Shown piece after piece: positions 11,262 to 23,502 of a stretch of DNA of 64,000 bases; positions within the stretch are counted from its first letter, which is position 1; each line of letters starts with the position of its first letter. The notes under the pieces are model-generated. The model was not told the DNA's origin. It ran no database searches and saw only the letters and a program-made list of their open reading frames with translations. A program made the position numbers and the translations under genes. The DNA is taken from positions 146,121-210,120 of the forward strand of contig JAJVDF010000465.1 in assembly GCA_022410635.1 (NCBI GenBank), written 5' to 3'. This DNA comes from Tretioscincus oriximinensis. Lineage: Eukaryota; Chordata; Lepidosauria; Squamata; Gymnophthalmidae.

Positions 11262-11403
11262 TCCTGAAATACCATTTGCAGGGAGTCATGAACTGGTGCA
11301 TATTTTGCTTTCCTCTGTTCGGACTGCCCAGGTGCATCTGGTGGACCTCTGTGTGANACAGAATGCTGGACTTGATGGGCTGTGGCCTCTTCTTATGTTC
11401 TTA
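11262..11403 (+). mobile_element. CR1 LINE 3' untranslated end (TTCTTATG type), truncated
   Basis: The sequence shares CTCCTGAAATACCATTTGCA, the GCCCAGGTGCATCTGGTGG block and AGAATGCTGGACTTGATGGG with the copy at 6939-7143, and ends CTTCTTATGTTCTTA. Confidence 0.8.
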
Positions 11404-11513
11404 TTCCCCTACCCATGTAGCTTTCAATTAAAATCCCCCATGACCTCCATTTTCTCATAGGTACAACTCAATACTTGAAATCCATAAGGCTTCTAGAAAT
11501 CTAAACCTAAATA

Positions 11514-11595
11514 TATGCTGCTCAAAACAATTAAGGGAACACTTAGTGTTATACTGTTACGTTAAAGTGTTCCCCTAATTGTTTTGAGCAGTATA
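11514..11595. mobile_element. Palindromic Tc1/mariner-like MITE, copy 3
   Basis: An 82-bp near-palindrome. The left end is TATGCTGCTCAAAACAATTA, with one change from the family, and the right end is TAATTGTTTTGAGCAGTATA. The centre reads CTTAGTGTTATACTGTTACG, close to copy 4 and different from copy 5, which suggests two sub-forms. TA repeats flank it. Confidence 0.8.
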
Positions 11596-11599
11596 TATC

Positions 11600-12700
11600 A
11601 ACAGTGCTATAAAAACTGGAAGTATGGAACCCAAAATTGGGACAAATGAAGGTTGCACACCCTATTTCTTCATCACAGCTAGGGACCATTCACTACAAAA
11701 GGGGAGTTCTGGTTGCCTTTAAATGAGGAACTTTTCTTGTTCACTTACCTGAATCTCTCATTGTCTTAAAGGTGGCAATAGCTAATTCCCATCCTGCCTT
11801 TAATCCACAAGCAGGAAGGTTGGTTTCAAATTATGTATTCTAGCCTATCCCGGAAGTTACAAATAAACCAAATTACAATGTTGCAAAATGGTACCAACGC
11901 ATATGAAGAAGACGATTTGTCCACTATTTTCTTGTNAGTCTCTAAGATGTTATGAAATCTCCTTGCTCGAAATTCTGAATCTAGACTAACATGATTAATT
12001 CTTTGAATCCTACTAAATTGGCAGAATTCCAGGGAGAATCCAATCAAATACACACTGTGATCATTTCCTCACTAAGCCTTTTTCTGACCTGCCACAGCCT
12101 ACAATAGCATATAGGTAGTAGGGCTCTATTGTAAAATATAGCCCAGAATATTTTATTAATCCAAAATAAAGTCCAGTGCACTATGGAACTAAAGAAGAAC
12201 ACCATGTAATGTTTGCAAAATCACGATCCTTTCATTGCATAGAAGGAAGGTTTCTTCAGCATATGATATTTAAATAATTTGTTGTATTTCTGCACTTACC
12301 CTGCAGAGAATGGTTGCTAGGAACCATTCTGATTTACTGCCTAGGGGGGATGCTTTTGCACCCCCTTGGTCAAAGCATTCCTACTCTGAGCTCAGAAGCA
12401 GGAAGTGCGAAGGCTGTATTCTAGGGTTTTTTGTGTTCTACATGCCAGACTGTCTCCCTCACTGCAATTGGGTAAAACATATAGAACACAGAAAGAACAC
12501 AGCAATAACGTTTCTACAGTAAATAAATGGTTGTAGACTAAAATGCAGCTTGTGCAAGGCAACTTCAAGATACAGTAAGTTTAAGAACCCTTTTGGAATT
12601 ATTGGAGAATAGTGAAGAGATTAGTGATGGGAATGCTCTGTTCCTGCTAACTCCTTGGACTTTTCCCCATCCAAATTGTGAATTTGGCATTTTTTTCAAA
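11600..12700. other. No gene recognised
   Basis: No open frame above 85 codons looks protein-like, and no repeat signature was recognised. Confidence 0.5.
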
Positions 12701-12824
12701 CTGTGGTTCTCCAGACACCCCTGAACAACCCTCCGAATTCTATTTGAAGCGTTCCACACCACTTCCCTTGAACACGGTGCTGAAGGGGAATGCTGAGAGC
12801 TCTGAAACGCCTGGAGAACCACTG
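12701..12824. mobile_element. Small hAT-like non-autonomous DNA element
   Basis: The left end CTGTGGTTCTCCAGACACC and the complement of the right end, CAGTGGTTCTCCAGGCGTT, form terminal inverted repeats of about 18 bases with few mismatches. CAGTGGTTCTC is a typical start for SPIN/Charlie-type hAT transposons. The length of 124 bp leaves no room for a transposase. I could not see a convincing 8-bp target duplication, so the ends may be off by a base or the flanks may have diverged. Confidence 0.5.
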
Positions 12825-12829
12825 TCTAT

Positions 12830-13258
12830 CAACCTATGAGTTTGACTGAGAAGAACTTGTCACGGGAAGCTCTGCCCTAAGCACTGACCCAACAAAACTT
12901 TTATGCGTCTTAGATTTGAAGGCTTCAGAGGGAGCTGCTTCAATCTCTTTTAAGTATAGAGAATAAAGCAAGTGCTGACAATCTGAGATTTGTCTTGTAA
13001 AAGTGCTTGTAATACATCTCTCTGGGGAAATAATTTCCCAGATGCTGAAAAGACATACTACAGAAGGACAGAGCAGCATTAGCAAGAAACATTAACAAGG
13101 CAGAAGAAAATCAGAAGAAAACGTACAGAGATAATTTTACCAAAGAATTGGAGTAGGAAGAAGGAAGGTTGGAAAGAGGGAGGGGCCAGAGTTGTTTCTT
13201 ATGGATGAACTTAAGGATACATGTATTTTTCTTTAAATTATATCAACTTGACTGTGCC
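12830..13258. other. No gene or repeat recognised
   Basis: There are short frames only and nothing was recognised. Confidence 0.45.
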
Positions 13259-13584
13259 TTAAGGTCTGGAGGGGAGGCCCTCCTGGTTGTACCACCCCTT
13301 TCAACTGTAAAGTGAGTGGAAACCCAGGGCACGGCCTTCTTGGTGGTTGCCCCTACTTTATGAATAGTCTTCTCCTCGGGATGACTCAGTCACTATCGTT
13401 GTATTCTTTTAAATCTTTAACAAACACCTGTTTAACCTGGCCTATGGTTGAAGAATGCAGCCCCGCATCTCACATACTGTTTTGATATTGCTTTAATGTC
13501 AATTTTGTATTGTTTTTATTTTGGGTCAGCCTGAGACCTTCAGGTATAGGGCTGGGAATAAATATAAATAAATAAATAAAATAA
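13259..13584 (+). mobile_element. L2-like LINE 3' end
   Basis: A degraded carboxy-terminal region containing CACCTGTTTAACCTGGCCTA is followed by a 3' untranslated part and the tail CCTGAGACCTTCAGGTATAG, GGCTGGGAATAAATATAAAT with (AAAT)n. The same order is seen at 43805-44062 and, on the minus strand, in the longer element at 35942-36780. Confidence 0.6.
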
Positions 13585-16100
13585 AAGGAAGGGGTTTAGA
13601 AGAGTGGTGCAACCTCTGTCTCTACTCCTTTTAAAAGTCTCTCTCACAGCTGCCCTATTCGTTTCCATATCTGTGTTTATAATTCTAAACCTCCACTTGC
13701 AAAAACTGAAACTAGTGATATGCAGACAATCTGGAGTTTTAGGCTTTAAATAGAAATGCTATTTTTTCCCTTTTTGTGTTAATTCAAATTTTTTACACAT
13801 CTTCCCACACAATGTTAACATGGGCTCACAATAACCCATCCAAAACAACTTCTCCAGCGTAAATGTTATGCTGCCTTTGTAACTTATAAGTGCCCCATAA
13901 CTTGCATTGTTAAGTCTCACATAACTACAGCAGCCTTTCACACAATCTACAACAATGCATTTTTCCTTATGCCGATAGTTCCTCACTACAAAAAAATGTG
14001 TTGCACGTAAATTGGCTTTTATCATTTCAAAGCTGCACTCTCTCTTCTGAACACACAGTATTATGGCGTCCAAACAAGGTATGAACATCAATATAGCAGA
14101 CAAGGAAAACACCGAGCAAAAGACCATATCATACCATGTCCCCTGATAAGCATTAAGGAGTCAGTGAAAGAGCAACAAGGAATTTTTAATGCTGGACCAC
14201 AGTGTGACCCATTGCAACACAAATTGTAATTCAATAAACGAAAGGAAAGGCTTTCAAAAGGAGCCTTGTCCCTCTTTCTGGTATTTTCTGGAAGAGCTTC
14301 ATAGGTCTGAGCTAGTCAAAGCCTCATTCCACCATGAAGCTTACTGGATGATTGTAAATTAGTCTACCTCACAGAGTTGTAGGTGAGAGAAAAATGAACT
14401 TCAACTTCTTCTTCTGGCCTGTTTTTACTGTTGGCCACGCCGAGTCCTTCGACTACGGGGCAGGGTGTAAGTATAAATAAATAAATGAAAAAATGAAAAA
14501 AATAAATCTTCTTCCTGAAGTTTGTTGAAAAAAAAGGAAGGAAATAAAATAAGAAAATAGGCAGGTCCCAGTGAGCTAGGAATGCCTATCTACTTTACAT
14601 CTACTACTGATGGGCCTGATTCACACTTGGCCTTTTTCTGTCCAAGAAAATGGCCTAAGGGTCTCTGCTAACAGAATGGCACATAGGTATAAAGACACTT
14701 TCTGGGGCAGAGAAGGTTCAGGAGGTGAATCATGCCAAGCTGTTTTTTACAGCATCTCACAGCCAGTCATGCTCCTTCACATCTGGAGATGAGATTGAAT
14801 TGAGATTATTATGTTATCATTAAAACAAGCAAAACCACATTTCTCTCCTTGGCTGTAGTTCTCTTATTAAAATCACTCTCTATATTCTGAATTCTTTGCA
14901 TTGCTACAGTTGGCGACATTTTTAAATGCCACTAAGGTCTTTTGCGTCTAGCCTGGGTACTATATTAGAAACATTTTCTCCAAAAAGATTCCCCTCAGAC
15001 ACATTCACTAAAAGAAACGAATGTTTGCATAATGAAATTACGTATCACCTGAAAAGCAATTTTAGACATATTGCTTAAATTAAGAGGCTCACATGGAAGT
15101 CTGTTTTCTTTCGCAGGAAGTCATTTCTTAGAAAACTTGGTTTATACTCTGCATTTTAAACCTGCTATTATTTAATGAATCAGCTTGTAACAATAGCTTA
15201 TCCAGAAAAAGAAGTCAGGATGGGGCAGAGGACTGGAAAGCAACACATCTGAGAAACATTTTTATTGTCTAGAAAACCTTGTTCAAGCTTCACAAGAATG
15301 ATAAATGGTAAAAATGATAAAAAGCAAAGGTGTTTAAACAGATTAGGATTAGATGACTATTGAGAGTATGGAATCTTCCTACNTTTTATTTTTTAGTTTG
15401 TCTACTAAAAATGGCAACCTGTGAGTTTACTCCTAAACATAAGCCCTCCTCCACATGACGAGTAAACCCGCAATCTAAAAGCCATTGTGGATTTCATTCG
15501 TTCATACCCTCTTCATACCAAGAGGAAGACGGGAAGATGATACTGCACATGTCAGCAAGTTGCAATTCTGCAGTCCTACTGGCTGGCATCTTCTCGTGGT
15601 ATCTGAATTCCCATGAATGACGCCATGGCACACATCAGGCTGCTCAATAGGAGAGCAGACATTTCTTGCTGATTTCTGAAAGGAGCAGCAATCATGCAGT
15701 CTGGGTGAATATCCAGTGGATAACAAAAGCTCCGTTGTCTATATATTCCGGAGTGGCTAACGAAAGCTCTTGTTACTATAACCGCAGTAGGAAAACTTTG
15801 TGTGCCTGCAGCCACAGCTGGATTAAGGTAAGAACTAGATAGACAGAAGTGACCAGAGACAGAGTATGGAGATGACTTAAAGAGAGGAAGAATACCCAGC
15901 GTTCATCTGATCCCTGGGTGGAAGGAAACCCCTTTATTACCCATCTCTTCTTCCTTCAGCTGATCATTCGCTTTTTTTACTCCTTTTTCTCTTTTCAGTA
16001 GTGTTGCTTCTGAAAAAAGAAATGTTGATGGAATGCTGAACACTGAGCAAGTTGGAGAACTGGCCCTCCCATCCCTTTTCTCCCTCCTTTTTGGTAGAGG
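13585..16100. other. No gene supported; one L2-like tail
   Basis: A 122-codon minus-strand frame (13759-14127) and several frames near 15500-16300 match nothing I recognise and have no supporting context. A weak L2-like tail (GCCGAGTCCTTCGACTACGG, then GTAAGTATAAATAAATAAAT) lies at about 14420-14505. Confidence 0.45.
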
Positions 16101-16120
16101 GGGGCCTCTCAGATGTTGTG

Positions 16121-16262
16121 ATGTCACTTCCAGCCCCTGCTTCCAGAAAATGGCACTTCAGGACAGGGAGCGACAGCACAAATTATGTCACTTCTGGCCT
16201 CTGCTTTCAGGAATGGCACCCTGACATTACACCACTTCTGGTCCCACCCCCAGAAATGATGT
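16121..16262. repeat. Degenerate tandem repeat, 'ATGTCACTTCYRGCC' units
   Basis: Three diverged units each read approximately ATGTCACTTC(C/T)(A/G)GCC, then CTGCTTYCAGAAATGGCAC. They start at 16121, about 16184 and about 16226. Unit length varies, roughly 40-65 bp. This may be a decayed minisatellite or part of an unrecognised retroelement. Confidence 0.5.
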
Positions 16263-16849
16263 CCAAAAATTTTGTATGCNCTTTGCACATGGGTAAAACC
16301 AAAAAGTCTCATATGTTTTGAGGCTGCTGGGTGAGATTTCTGGCCAGAAAACTCTCAATACTGTTCATAATGTGCCTTGGCTGGCCAAAGTTTGAATTAG
16401 AGACATTTTTCTCCCTTTTCAAATGAACATTCTAGTCAACACCAGTTTTACATTAAAAATACTGCCTGTTTAAGCCTCCAGTATGAGAGCACCATAAACA
16501 GGAATGACAGATACAGCCTGTGAAATGTGCACATGCAGCTCTTAACTATCACTTCTGAAAAATAGTATTTGGGATTCAACCCCCAAAACTAATGGAAGTT
16601 TGAGGGCAATAATAACTTCCCACCTGAGAGGCAGTTTGTGCTGAAACCATTCAGAAGCGTCTCAGTGGGTTTCTTCCTTCGTACAATGTTACCTATAGGC
16701 TGCCATTTTAAGAGGTAACACCTTTATTTACATAGGGTAGTTCAATAGGAAACCTGTCCAAGTTTTATTTGCATTAAAATGAGAAGGGGGAATTGATTGG
16801 CGGTGTGATGGGAGGTGTCATGAATCATGCCTAGAAAGTGAGAAAACAA

Positions 16850-16882
16850 GAGCATAAGGAGAAGCATGCTGAATCAGACCTG
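16850..16882 (-). mobile_element. CR1 LINE 3' tip remnant
   Basis: AGAGCATAAGGAGAAGCATG, then CTGAATCAGACC, is the reverse complement of a CR1 3' tip (GGTCTGATTCAGCATGC..CTTATG). It is only about 33 bases. Confidence 0.45.
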
Positions 16883-17249
16883 CTCCCCCAAGCAGCAGCA
16901 GAAGGGAAACCATTCACCCGCTCTTGACTCCCTGAAAAACGGGATCCAGAGGAAACCTGTCTAGTGCTGCAACCCAGAAATAGTACTTAGTACACATCTG
17001 GCTGCAAGTGCAGCTTGTGAATCAATTCCAAGTTCATGGTGGATCTCATGTGGACACCTGTTCATTTAGACTGGAAAGTCCCTCAAGCTACCCACTGCCA
17101 AGAGCACATGGTCATGCATTAGTGGAGCCCCATTTGTGGAGCTAAAATGGAAGGAGCCCTAAGCCCACCTGTCTCAGGTACACCTTGCTCCAGATCTATC
17201 CTGAGAGGAATGCCAGGCCATCCCTAGTACCGCTTTCCGACAAGCCCTG

Positions 17250-18830
17250 CCACTTTCTCCTTGTGGGCAAGAGAAGACCTGGACACCCCAGACCATTCGA
17301 GGTGGGCGACCACCAGTCGTCTTCCTCGGGCTAGCAGGCGGCGCTTCTCCCCCATCCTTCCCTGGCGCTTCAGAGCTTCGATGTGCAACGACCCTCCGGC
17401 TACCTCCACACGACTCACCTGCTTAGGATCCGGCTATCTACAAACATTTTCCCCCATCGCGGGGCTGCTGGGGCCGGTGAGCGTCGAGAGGCAGCAGATT
17501 CAGCCCCCGCTGCCCGGAGAAGTTCACGCGAAAGAACCAAGCAGCGGGAGACGCTTCCCCGGATCCCACCCCGACCGCGCGGTCCGGCCAAAGGCCTCGC
17601 CCGATTGACCCAGGTGGGGGGAAACGCCAGGGCAGCCCCCCCGCCCAGCCCAGCCCTTTGGGGCGCTGACTCCCAATTCCCAGCCTCCAGCTCACCTGCA
17701 GACACACCCGTCGGGCCACCCGCCGCCTTTCGTGGCCACAGAGCTCATCCCACGGTGCGCCTCGGTAGCGCTCCCAAGGCGAGGCAGGCGGCTCCCGCCA
17801 CAGATCCCAGCGGACCCCTGGCGCTTTGCAGGGAAACAGTTCGCCGCCCGACCCCCATCAGGCAGGCGCCCTTCCCACCTCCCGGCCCCTTCCCTCCCCT
17901 TAGCCGCCCCGACGTGCCCTTGGGGAGGCCGCCAACGCGGGGGCCCAGAACTTGGCCAGAGTGGCGGCGCGGGCTCCCGGGCGGAGCGAGCGGGCAGAGG
18001 GGCGTCGTGGGGGCGCCGCCGTCGCGCAGCGCTCAGGGTTCCCCCCGAGGAGCTTCCCTTACCTGCCTGCGCCGACGCCTCCTCAGCCTCCTCGCTGGAG
18101 CTGCAGCCAGGCGCCGCCGGGGCGGAAGAAGAAGCCGCAAGCAGCCGCAGGAGGGGGGGCCGGAGGCATGGCCAGCGGGGCGGCCGAGCCTGGCGTCTTC
18201 TGGGGCACCTGTCGAGTCCACCTGGGCAGAGCGGGGGCGGCCCTGGGCAAGGAGCGGAGCTGCGGGGAGCAGCAGCAGCTCCAGGCGGCGAGAGCAGCGC
18301 GGCGGCGGCGCACTCAGGCGGGGCCCGAGGGGGCGCTAAGCTTGAGCGAGCCCGAGCGCAGGGTTTGGAGGGGAAGAGAGGCGCGCTGGGGCGCGCACAG
18401 CCCTCGGACTGCAACCCAGGCAAGGAACCACTGCCGCCGGGCGGGCGGGCAAGAAACCGCCGCTGCTCTTCCTGCTTCCCGCGTCTCCCTCCAGTCCCAA
18501 GGCGGGAAAACGGCTGCCTCGCCGTTCCAGCTCCTCTCCTGAAGAAGTGGACGTGTCTACGAAAGCTTATGCCGCCCACTTTTCCCCGGTTAGTCTCTAA
18601 GTGCTACTAGCCCCTTTGCTGGATCCTCTGCTCCTGCTTTCTTTACTCCCCCTCCATTCACACGCCCGGTGGTCGCCTTCACAGCCAATACTTCGGTCTC
18701 CGATGCTCCCCTCCCCCTCGCCACGCCATCTCCTGCTGAGTTCAGAAAGGCAGGCGGGCAAAAACTCAGCGCACAAGCCGCCCCCTGTGTTTAGACCCAG
18801 CCCCAAAGACCAAAACTCTTATCTCTGAGT
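17250..18830. promoter_or_regulatory. CpG island, candidate promoter / first-exon region
   Basis: This is the only strongly GC- and CpG-rich block in an otherwise AT-rich window, with frequent CGCG, GGGCGG-type (Sp1-like) and CCGCCG motifs, densest at about 17600-18480. Long open frames on both strands (up to 318 codons) are expected from the base composition and have low-complexity Pro/Arg/Ala/Ser translations, so I do not call a protein. Three minus-strand splice-donor matches are present: AAGCAG|GTGAGT (exon end 17419), CTGCAG|GTGAGC (17696) and GGCAG|GTAAGG (18063). These favour transcription leftward from within the island. No TATA box was seen. The gene served is not identifiable here. 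Confidence 0.7.
18538..18627 (+). repeat. Dispersed sauropsid repeat ('GTCTACGAAAGCTTATGC' family)
   Basis: The sequence CTGAAGAAGTGGACGTGTCT, then ACGAAAGCTTATGCC, then GGTTAGTCTCTAAGTGC and CCCCTTTGCTGGA is a familiar order in reptile genomes. Related minus-strand pieces lie at 7273, 24207, 37280 and 41660. Its insertion on the flank of the CpG island shows that this edge is not conserved exon. Confidence 0.55.
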
Positions 18831-18995
18831 CTGAGGCGCTTTTAAAGGATCGTCCACACACCCTGCCTGACCTTCCCCCTCTTCCACAAACATTCCGTGA
18901 AAGAAAAGTTGGATTAGAGACAAGCGACACAAAGGCCCCGTCCCCACTGGGCCTTATGCTGGGCTGCATCTCAGAATAGGCCCCTGGCATCTACA

Positions 18996-19043
18996 AGTGT
19001 AGACTATGGCAGGCCTAGAATGGCGCCTGCCATAATCTATACT
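18996..19043. repeat. Hairpin-forming repeat, copy 2 of the 10132 family
   Basis: AGTGTAGACTATGGCAGGC faces GCCTGCCATAATCTATACT across a 10-base loop. The flanks (GGCTGCATCTCAGAATAGG before, CCGATATAAAATACAGAGTA after) resemble the flanks of copy 1, so the family is larger than the hairpin itself. Confidence 0.6.
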
Positions 19044-19777
19044 GGCACGTGGATGCCCAAACTTTGTACCGATATAAAATACAGAGTAAGATCCATCCAT
19101 CTATCCATCTTCTACCTACCATATTTATCATTTATAGACCATTGTTCACCTCAATGCAGTGTACAAAAATATAGCAGATGGACAAACATCCACAAATATA
19201 AAAGGATAAAAGGAGATGGAATCCTTNGACTTTTAATACACTATTAAAACACTGTTCAACTGAAATGTCTTTAATGATTAGTCTACTGACCATATGATAT
19301 ATATAAAAAATACAAATAAGAACCAGTGACGCATATACAATGATATTGTATATTTACATTGTTTAATACATTAAAAGCCAGACTATTGGATTTGGGTGGC
19401 AATAAAAGTTGAAGAGGGAGACTGAGCTGGNTTTTATTATCATCTTCATCAAATTGCCTTGTAAAACACTCACCACAACCATCACTCATCAGTAAGAATC
19501 ATCATATTTTCTATAGCGAAGTAACTGGCTCCCTCTTGGTTAACTCTGCATTAGAGAATCCAGTTCAGGATTTTTTTTTTTACCTTTTCTAGTGTTTAAA
19601 AGTCATTTCGTCAAGTGTGGCTTCTAGTTCAGGCAGCATTTGCTGAAAATGGACACCATGACCTGAATTCCATATGGTAGCCCTGGAGATAGTAGAAATT
19701 CTGAAACATCTTATTCCTACCTGCCTAGATTGCAATAGGTATGGTTGCTGAGGGATTTAGTAGACAAAAACAAGACT

Positions 19778-20269
19778 TTGGCTGCATCCACACTATTGGC
19801 TAAAAGGCAGGTTTACCAGCTATTTTGGGCTTTAGGCCTATCTGTCTGCATGAGGTGCACTCTGGGAGCCATAGGTAGGCAAGAGGAAGGAAGCCCCACC
19901 ACAGAATGCAAGACAATCATGNCAGGTGTCTCCTGCCCTGCTTTGTAGGTAGTGGAACCTGCCATTTTCAAAATGCCTTCTTGTAGAGGATTTTTCCCAT
20001 CCAACCCACAATGCAACCAAGAGCCGATAGGTCTTTGGACCAGCAAATCAGGTTGCTCGTTTGTCCCATGTGTCCTTCCCCTCTTCTGTGCAGGACAGAC
20101 GCAGAGAAAAAACAGGTGTCAGGCAGCCTCCAGCCTGAGAGCTGGAAGTATCATCTCTCATTAAACCNTCAGCAAGGCAGGATTGTAGCAACTGCGGTGT
20201 TTATAAACTGACATTACGTCTGCAGGCGCTCCCATGCAAACATAAAATCTTCAGTGTGGATGAAGCCAA
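19778..20269. mobile_element. Putative non-autonomous DNA transposon with 17-bp terminal repeats
   Basis: The left end TTGGCTGCATCCACACT and the right end AGTGTGGATGAAGCCAA are inverted repeats with one mismatch, about 490 bp apart. No transposase frame lies between them. I did not find a matching target duplication, so the superfamily is left open. A match by chance is unlikely at this length but possible. Confidence 0.5.
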
Positions 20270-20274
20270 TATAT

Positions 20275-21570
20275 GGTAATTACAACCAGCTTGTCTGTGT
20301 CTGGGGCTGATGGTCAAATTATTTATTTATATGCTGCTTTTCAACCCTCAGGCTCTAATAGCATCCAGATATCAACATTTTATTCCTTTATGTTTGGATA
20401 TTCTGTAATATAGGGTTACCATAATCCAAGATTCTAAATTCAGGTCTGATCCCTACCACACTCCCCAACCCACCCATGCTCAGTGAAGACTTCCTGCCCA
20501 AACTCTGCCTCAAAAATCATAGATTTTTACCTTTTTAACCTAGATGACACTCTAAAACTGTCTAGGTGTTTGGGAAAAGCAACATTTTTGTGATTCCAAT
20601 ACTTCTGTTAAACATTTCCTTACAATGACCCTTTGATGCTGAAGCTGGGTAGGCACTGGAAGGAAAGGGAAAGGACAGAGGAGATGAAAACTGGATAATA
20701 ATCAGTCCATCTCATTTCTCTGCCAATAACATTCTAGAACCATTTACATCTTTATGCACTCATGTTTTAATCCGAACCTTACTCCACACATCATTTATTT
20801 ATTGCACTATGTTCCACAATATTCCACAATAAAGCATGGATATTCTGGAATAAACTAGTCCACACAATGCTTTTTTATGGAATATTATGGAATATAAGTG
20901 ATCAGGCTTGAGACTTGGACTGGGTAGAAATATTTTATTCCCTATTCTATTCAACATTTAAATGGTACCTTCTTCCTTTGATTTTGGTAAAATAAGTTTG
21001 AGGAAAATGACAATAACAATAATAGACAGTCTAGAGCTGTCTTAAAATGACGACTTGTTAATACGGTGGTAAATGTATGGAGTATGAAAATTATAAGGAA
21101 AAAAAAGAAAAAAATGATTTTAAACATTAAAAATGGAGGACTGTGAAGCCTTTCCTACTAGAGGAAATCTCAATGTTTATAGATCCAGATTTTAACAGCT
21201 AATATGCACAAGAAACTACCTAAAATCTTAATGTTAATGACTGCAAAATTAGCATAAATAATCTTCAGAAATGACAGAAATATATTCACGGATGACAGTT
21301 TGATCAATGGTTATTACTAGCCACTATGATTACTAATGAGATTTCCTAGTTTCCAGTGTTTGAGGACTGCAAGGGCAGTTGGTAAAATATCATAGTCTGG
21401 TTGAAAGATTTCTGTGATCTGGTCACATATTTACTTTAAACTTCTTTCTGATCTCCTACAAGAGCCCTTGGTGTTTATACTCAAAATTGGTAGGCAAATT
21501 CGTTGGAGGTTTTGATGTACAAATCCATCAATCCCCATTAGTCGAAATGGGACAGAAAATAAGAGAGAGG
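20275..21570. other. No gene recognised
   Basis: AT-rich sequence with a possible minus-strand LINE tail near 20320-20372 (ATTTATTTATATGCTGCTTT). Nothing else was recognised. Confidence 0.45.
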
Positions 21571-21575
21571 ATAAC

Positions 21576-21990
<415 letters not shown>

Positions 21991-22603
21991 AAATATTTGG
22001 TCTCTTCTTTCAGTAAACATTCATATGATGACTCAGTTAAATATATCAGGGAAAAAATGAATAGAATGAAGGAAATGGTAGGGTAGGATTTTAGGCAGGT
22101 ATGTATAACAGTACTGCAGCCAAGCTTCAGAAGAATGTTTATAATGTTTGCATATATTTGTATTCTTGGTAGNTGGTTTGCTTGGTTGGCAGTCTTATTT
22201 AGTATGGCCCCAAAATAGGCTCTAATATATAATAGGCACTGGAATAATTAGTTATTTTATATAGATTGATACTGATAGGATGGTGTTATATATATTTGAT
22301 AAGATACTAGGTTTAGATAATTAATGTAGGCTGCCATCACTTCCCTCAAGTAGAATTATATATATGTCACCTTTATTATGTTTTCCCAATAAGCATTCCA
22401 AGTTTGGACACAAACTCTCTGTATTATACCAAAGTGATACGTAGGAGAACTCAACTTCAAAATAATATCAAGCACAAAATTGCAGAACTGGGTAAGGCTG
22501 AACACTTTAATGACTTCCAGGCTATGTAGGGTTTTAAGTTTTTTTATAATCAAAATACAATTTCAGTCAGAGAACACAAAAATACTTCTTTCTGGCTTTA
22601 AAC

Positions 22604-22906
22604 TAGGGCTGCCATATCTTGGCAGCCCAAAANCGGGATGGGGGTGGGGTGGGGGTGCATGCTGTCCTCCTGTCACAAACCCAGGCGTTTTTGCTCTACT
22701 GGAGGCGAGTTGGCGCGCTTTGCCTGACAGCAGGCGCGAGACCCCGCCTCCAGCAGTGGAGCAGCTCGGGCTGCAGCCGTCAGTTCTGGCGGCTCCTTTG
22801 CCTTTAAAATCCTGCATTTTTATATTCTCTGATGCAGCATCGGGGAATGTAAAAATCCGGGATTTTATCTTAAATCTTTACCTTCCCGGGATGTATGGCA
22901 ACTCTA
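22604..22906. mobile_element. hAT non-autonomous element with 8-bp target duplication
   Basis: The left end TAGGGCTGCCATATCTTGG and the complement of the right end, TAGAGTTGCCATACATCCC, are terminal inverted repeats. The 8 flanking bases are CTTTAAAC on the left (22596-22603) and CTTCAAAC on the right (22907-22914), one mismatch, which fits the 8-bp duplication of hAT transposons. Near the left end GGGCTGCCA faces TGGCAGCCC, forming a small hairpin. The GC-rich interior has no transposase. Confidence 0.75.
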
Positions 22907-23252
22907 CTTCAAACCCAAACTCAACTCTCTCCCTACTAAACTACTCTTCCCACACTAACTCTAAGCTCCTCCTCCACCGATCTCCAGTCTGCTAGATCTC
23001 AGTTCCTTAAAAGAGCTATGTCCTATTTAACACTGATTTCATTACAGTATGTATTAGGATAGTTTAAACTTAGTAATGTTCTGGAGAAGTTATTAAAAGT
23101 ATAAATGATCTTTTCCTCCTGTCTAAGTAGGAAAATAGAAAAAGTATTATGTATCAAACTATAAATGAAAGAACAGTATTTTGATTTGGAATTATTTCCT
23201 TTACTTTTCCCTGTATTTTATGTAGTACATTATGTAATAATAAATGAAAAAA

Positions 23253-23352
23253 CCCTCCTTTGGATCTGAAGAATGAGCTAAATCCAGATTTTTCAGGTTT
23301 TGTTAAAAAGAAAAGGAATTACGATCATTCTTCAGGTCCAAAGAAGCTTTTA
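23253..23352. repeat. Short foldback around GGAYCTGAAGAATGA
   Basis: CCTTTGGATCTGAAGAATGA faces TCATTCTTCAGGTCCAAAG about 40 bp away, with partly complementary A/T-rich flanks. It resembles, but may not belong to, the CTGAAGAAC foldback family at 34218-34341 and 42828-42966. Confidence 0.45.
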
Positions 23353-23502
23353 AAGTAAATTACTGACCAGGTCACACTGATGAGGCTGAAAGAATGACAA
23401 CAGTCTGTGGCATGTCTACATATGGAGCCAAGTTGAGCAACCCTTTTTGTGAACTGGCCAGTCTCCACGGGTATTTGTAGATGGTTTTTTACATTGCTCA
23501 GC

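Noticed and set aside
13759..14127. 122-codon minus-strand frame, Cys-rich
   Set aside because: No domain recognised, and the length is within what 64 kb can give by chance.
17383..18610. Overlapping open frames of 196-318 codons in the GC-rich block, both strands
   Set aside because: GC-rich, stop-poor DNA gives such frames by chance. Translations are low-complexity Pro/Arg/Ala/Ser with no domain, and several frames overlap on both strands.
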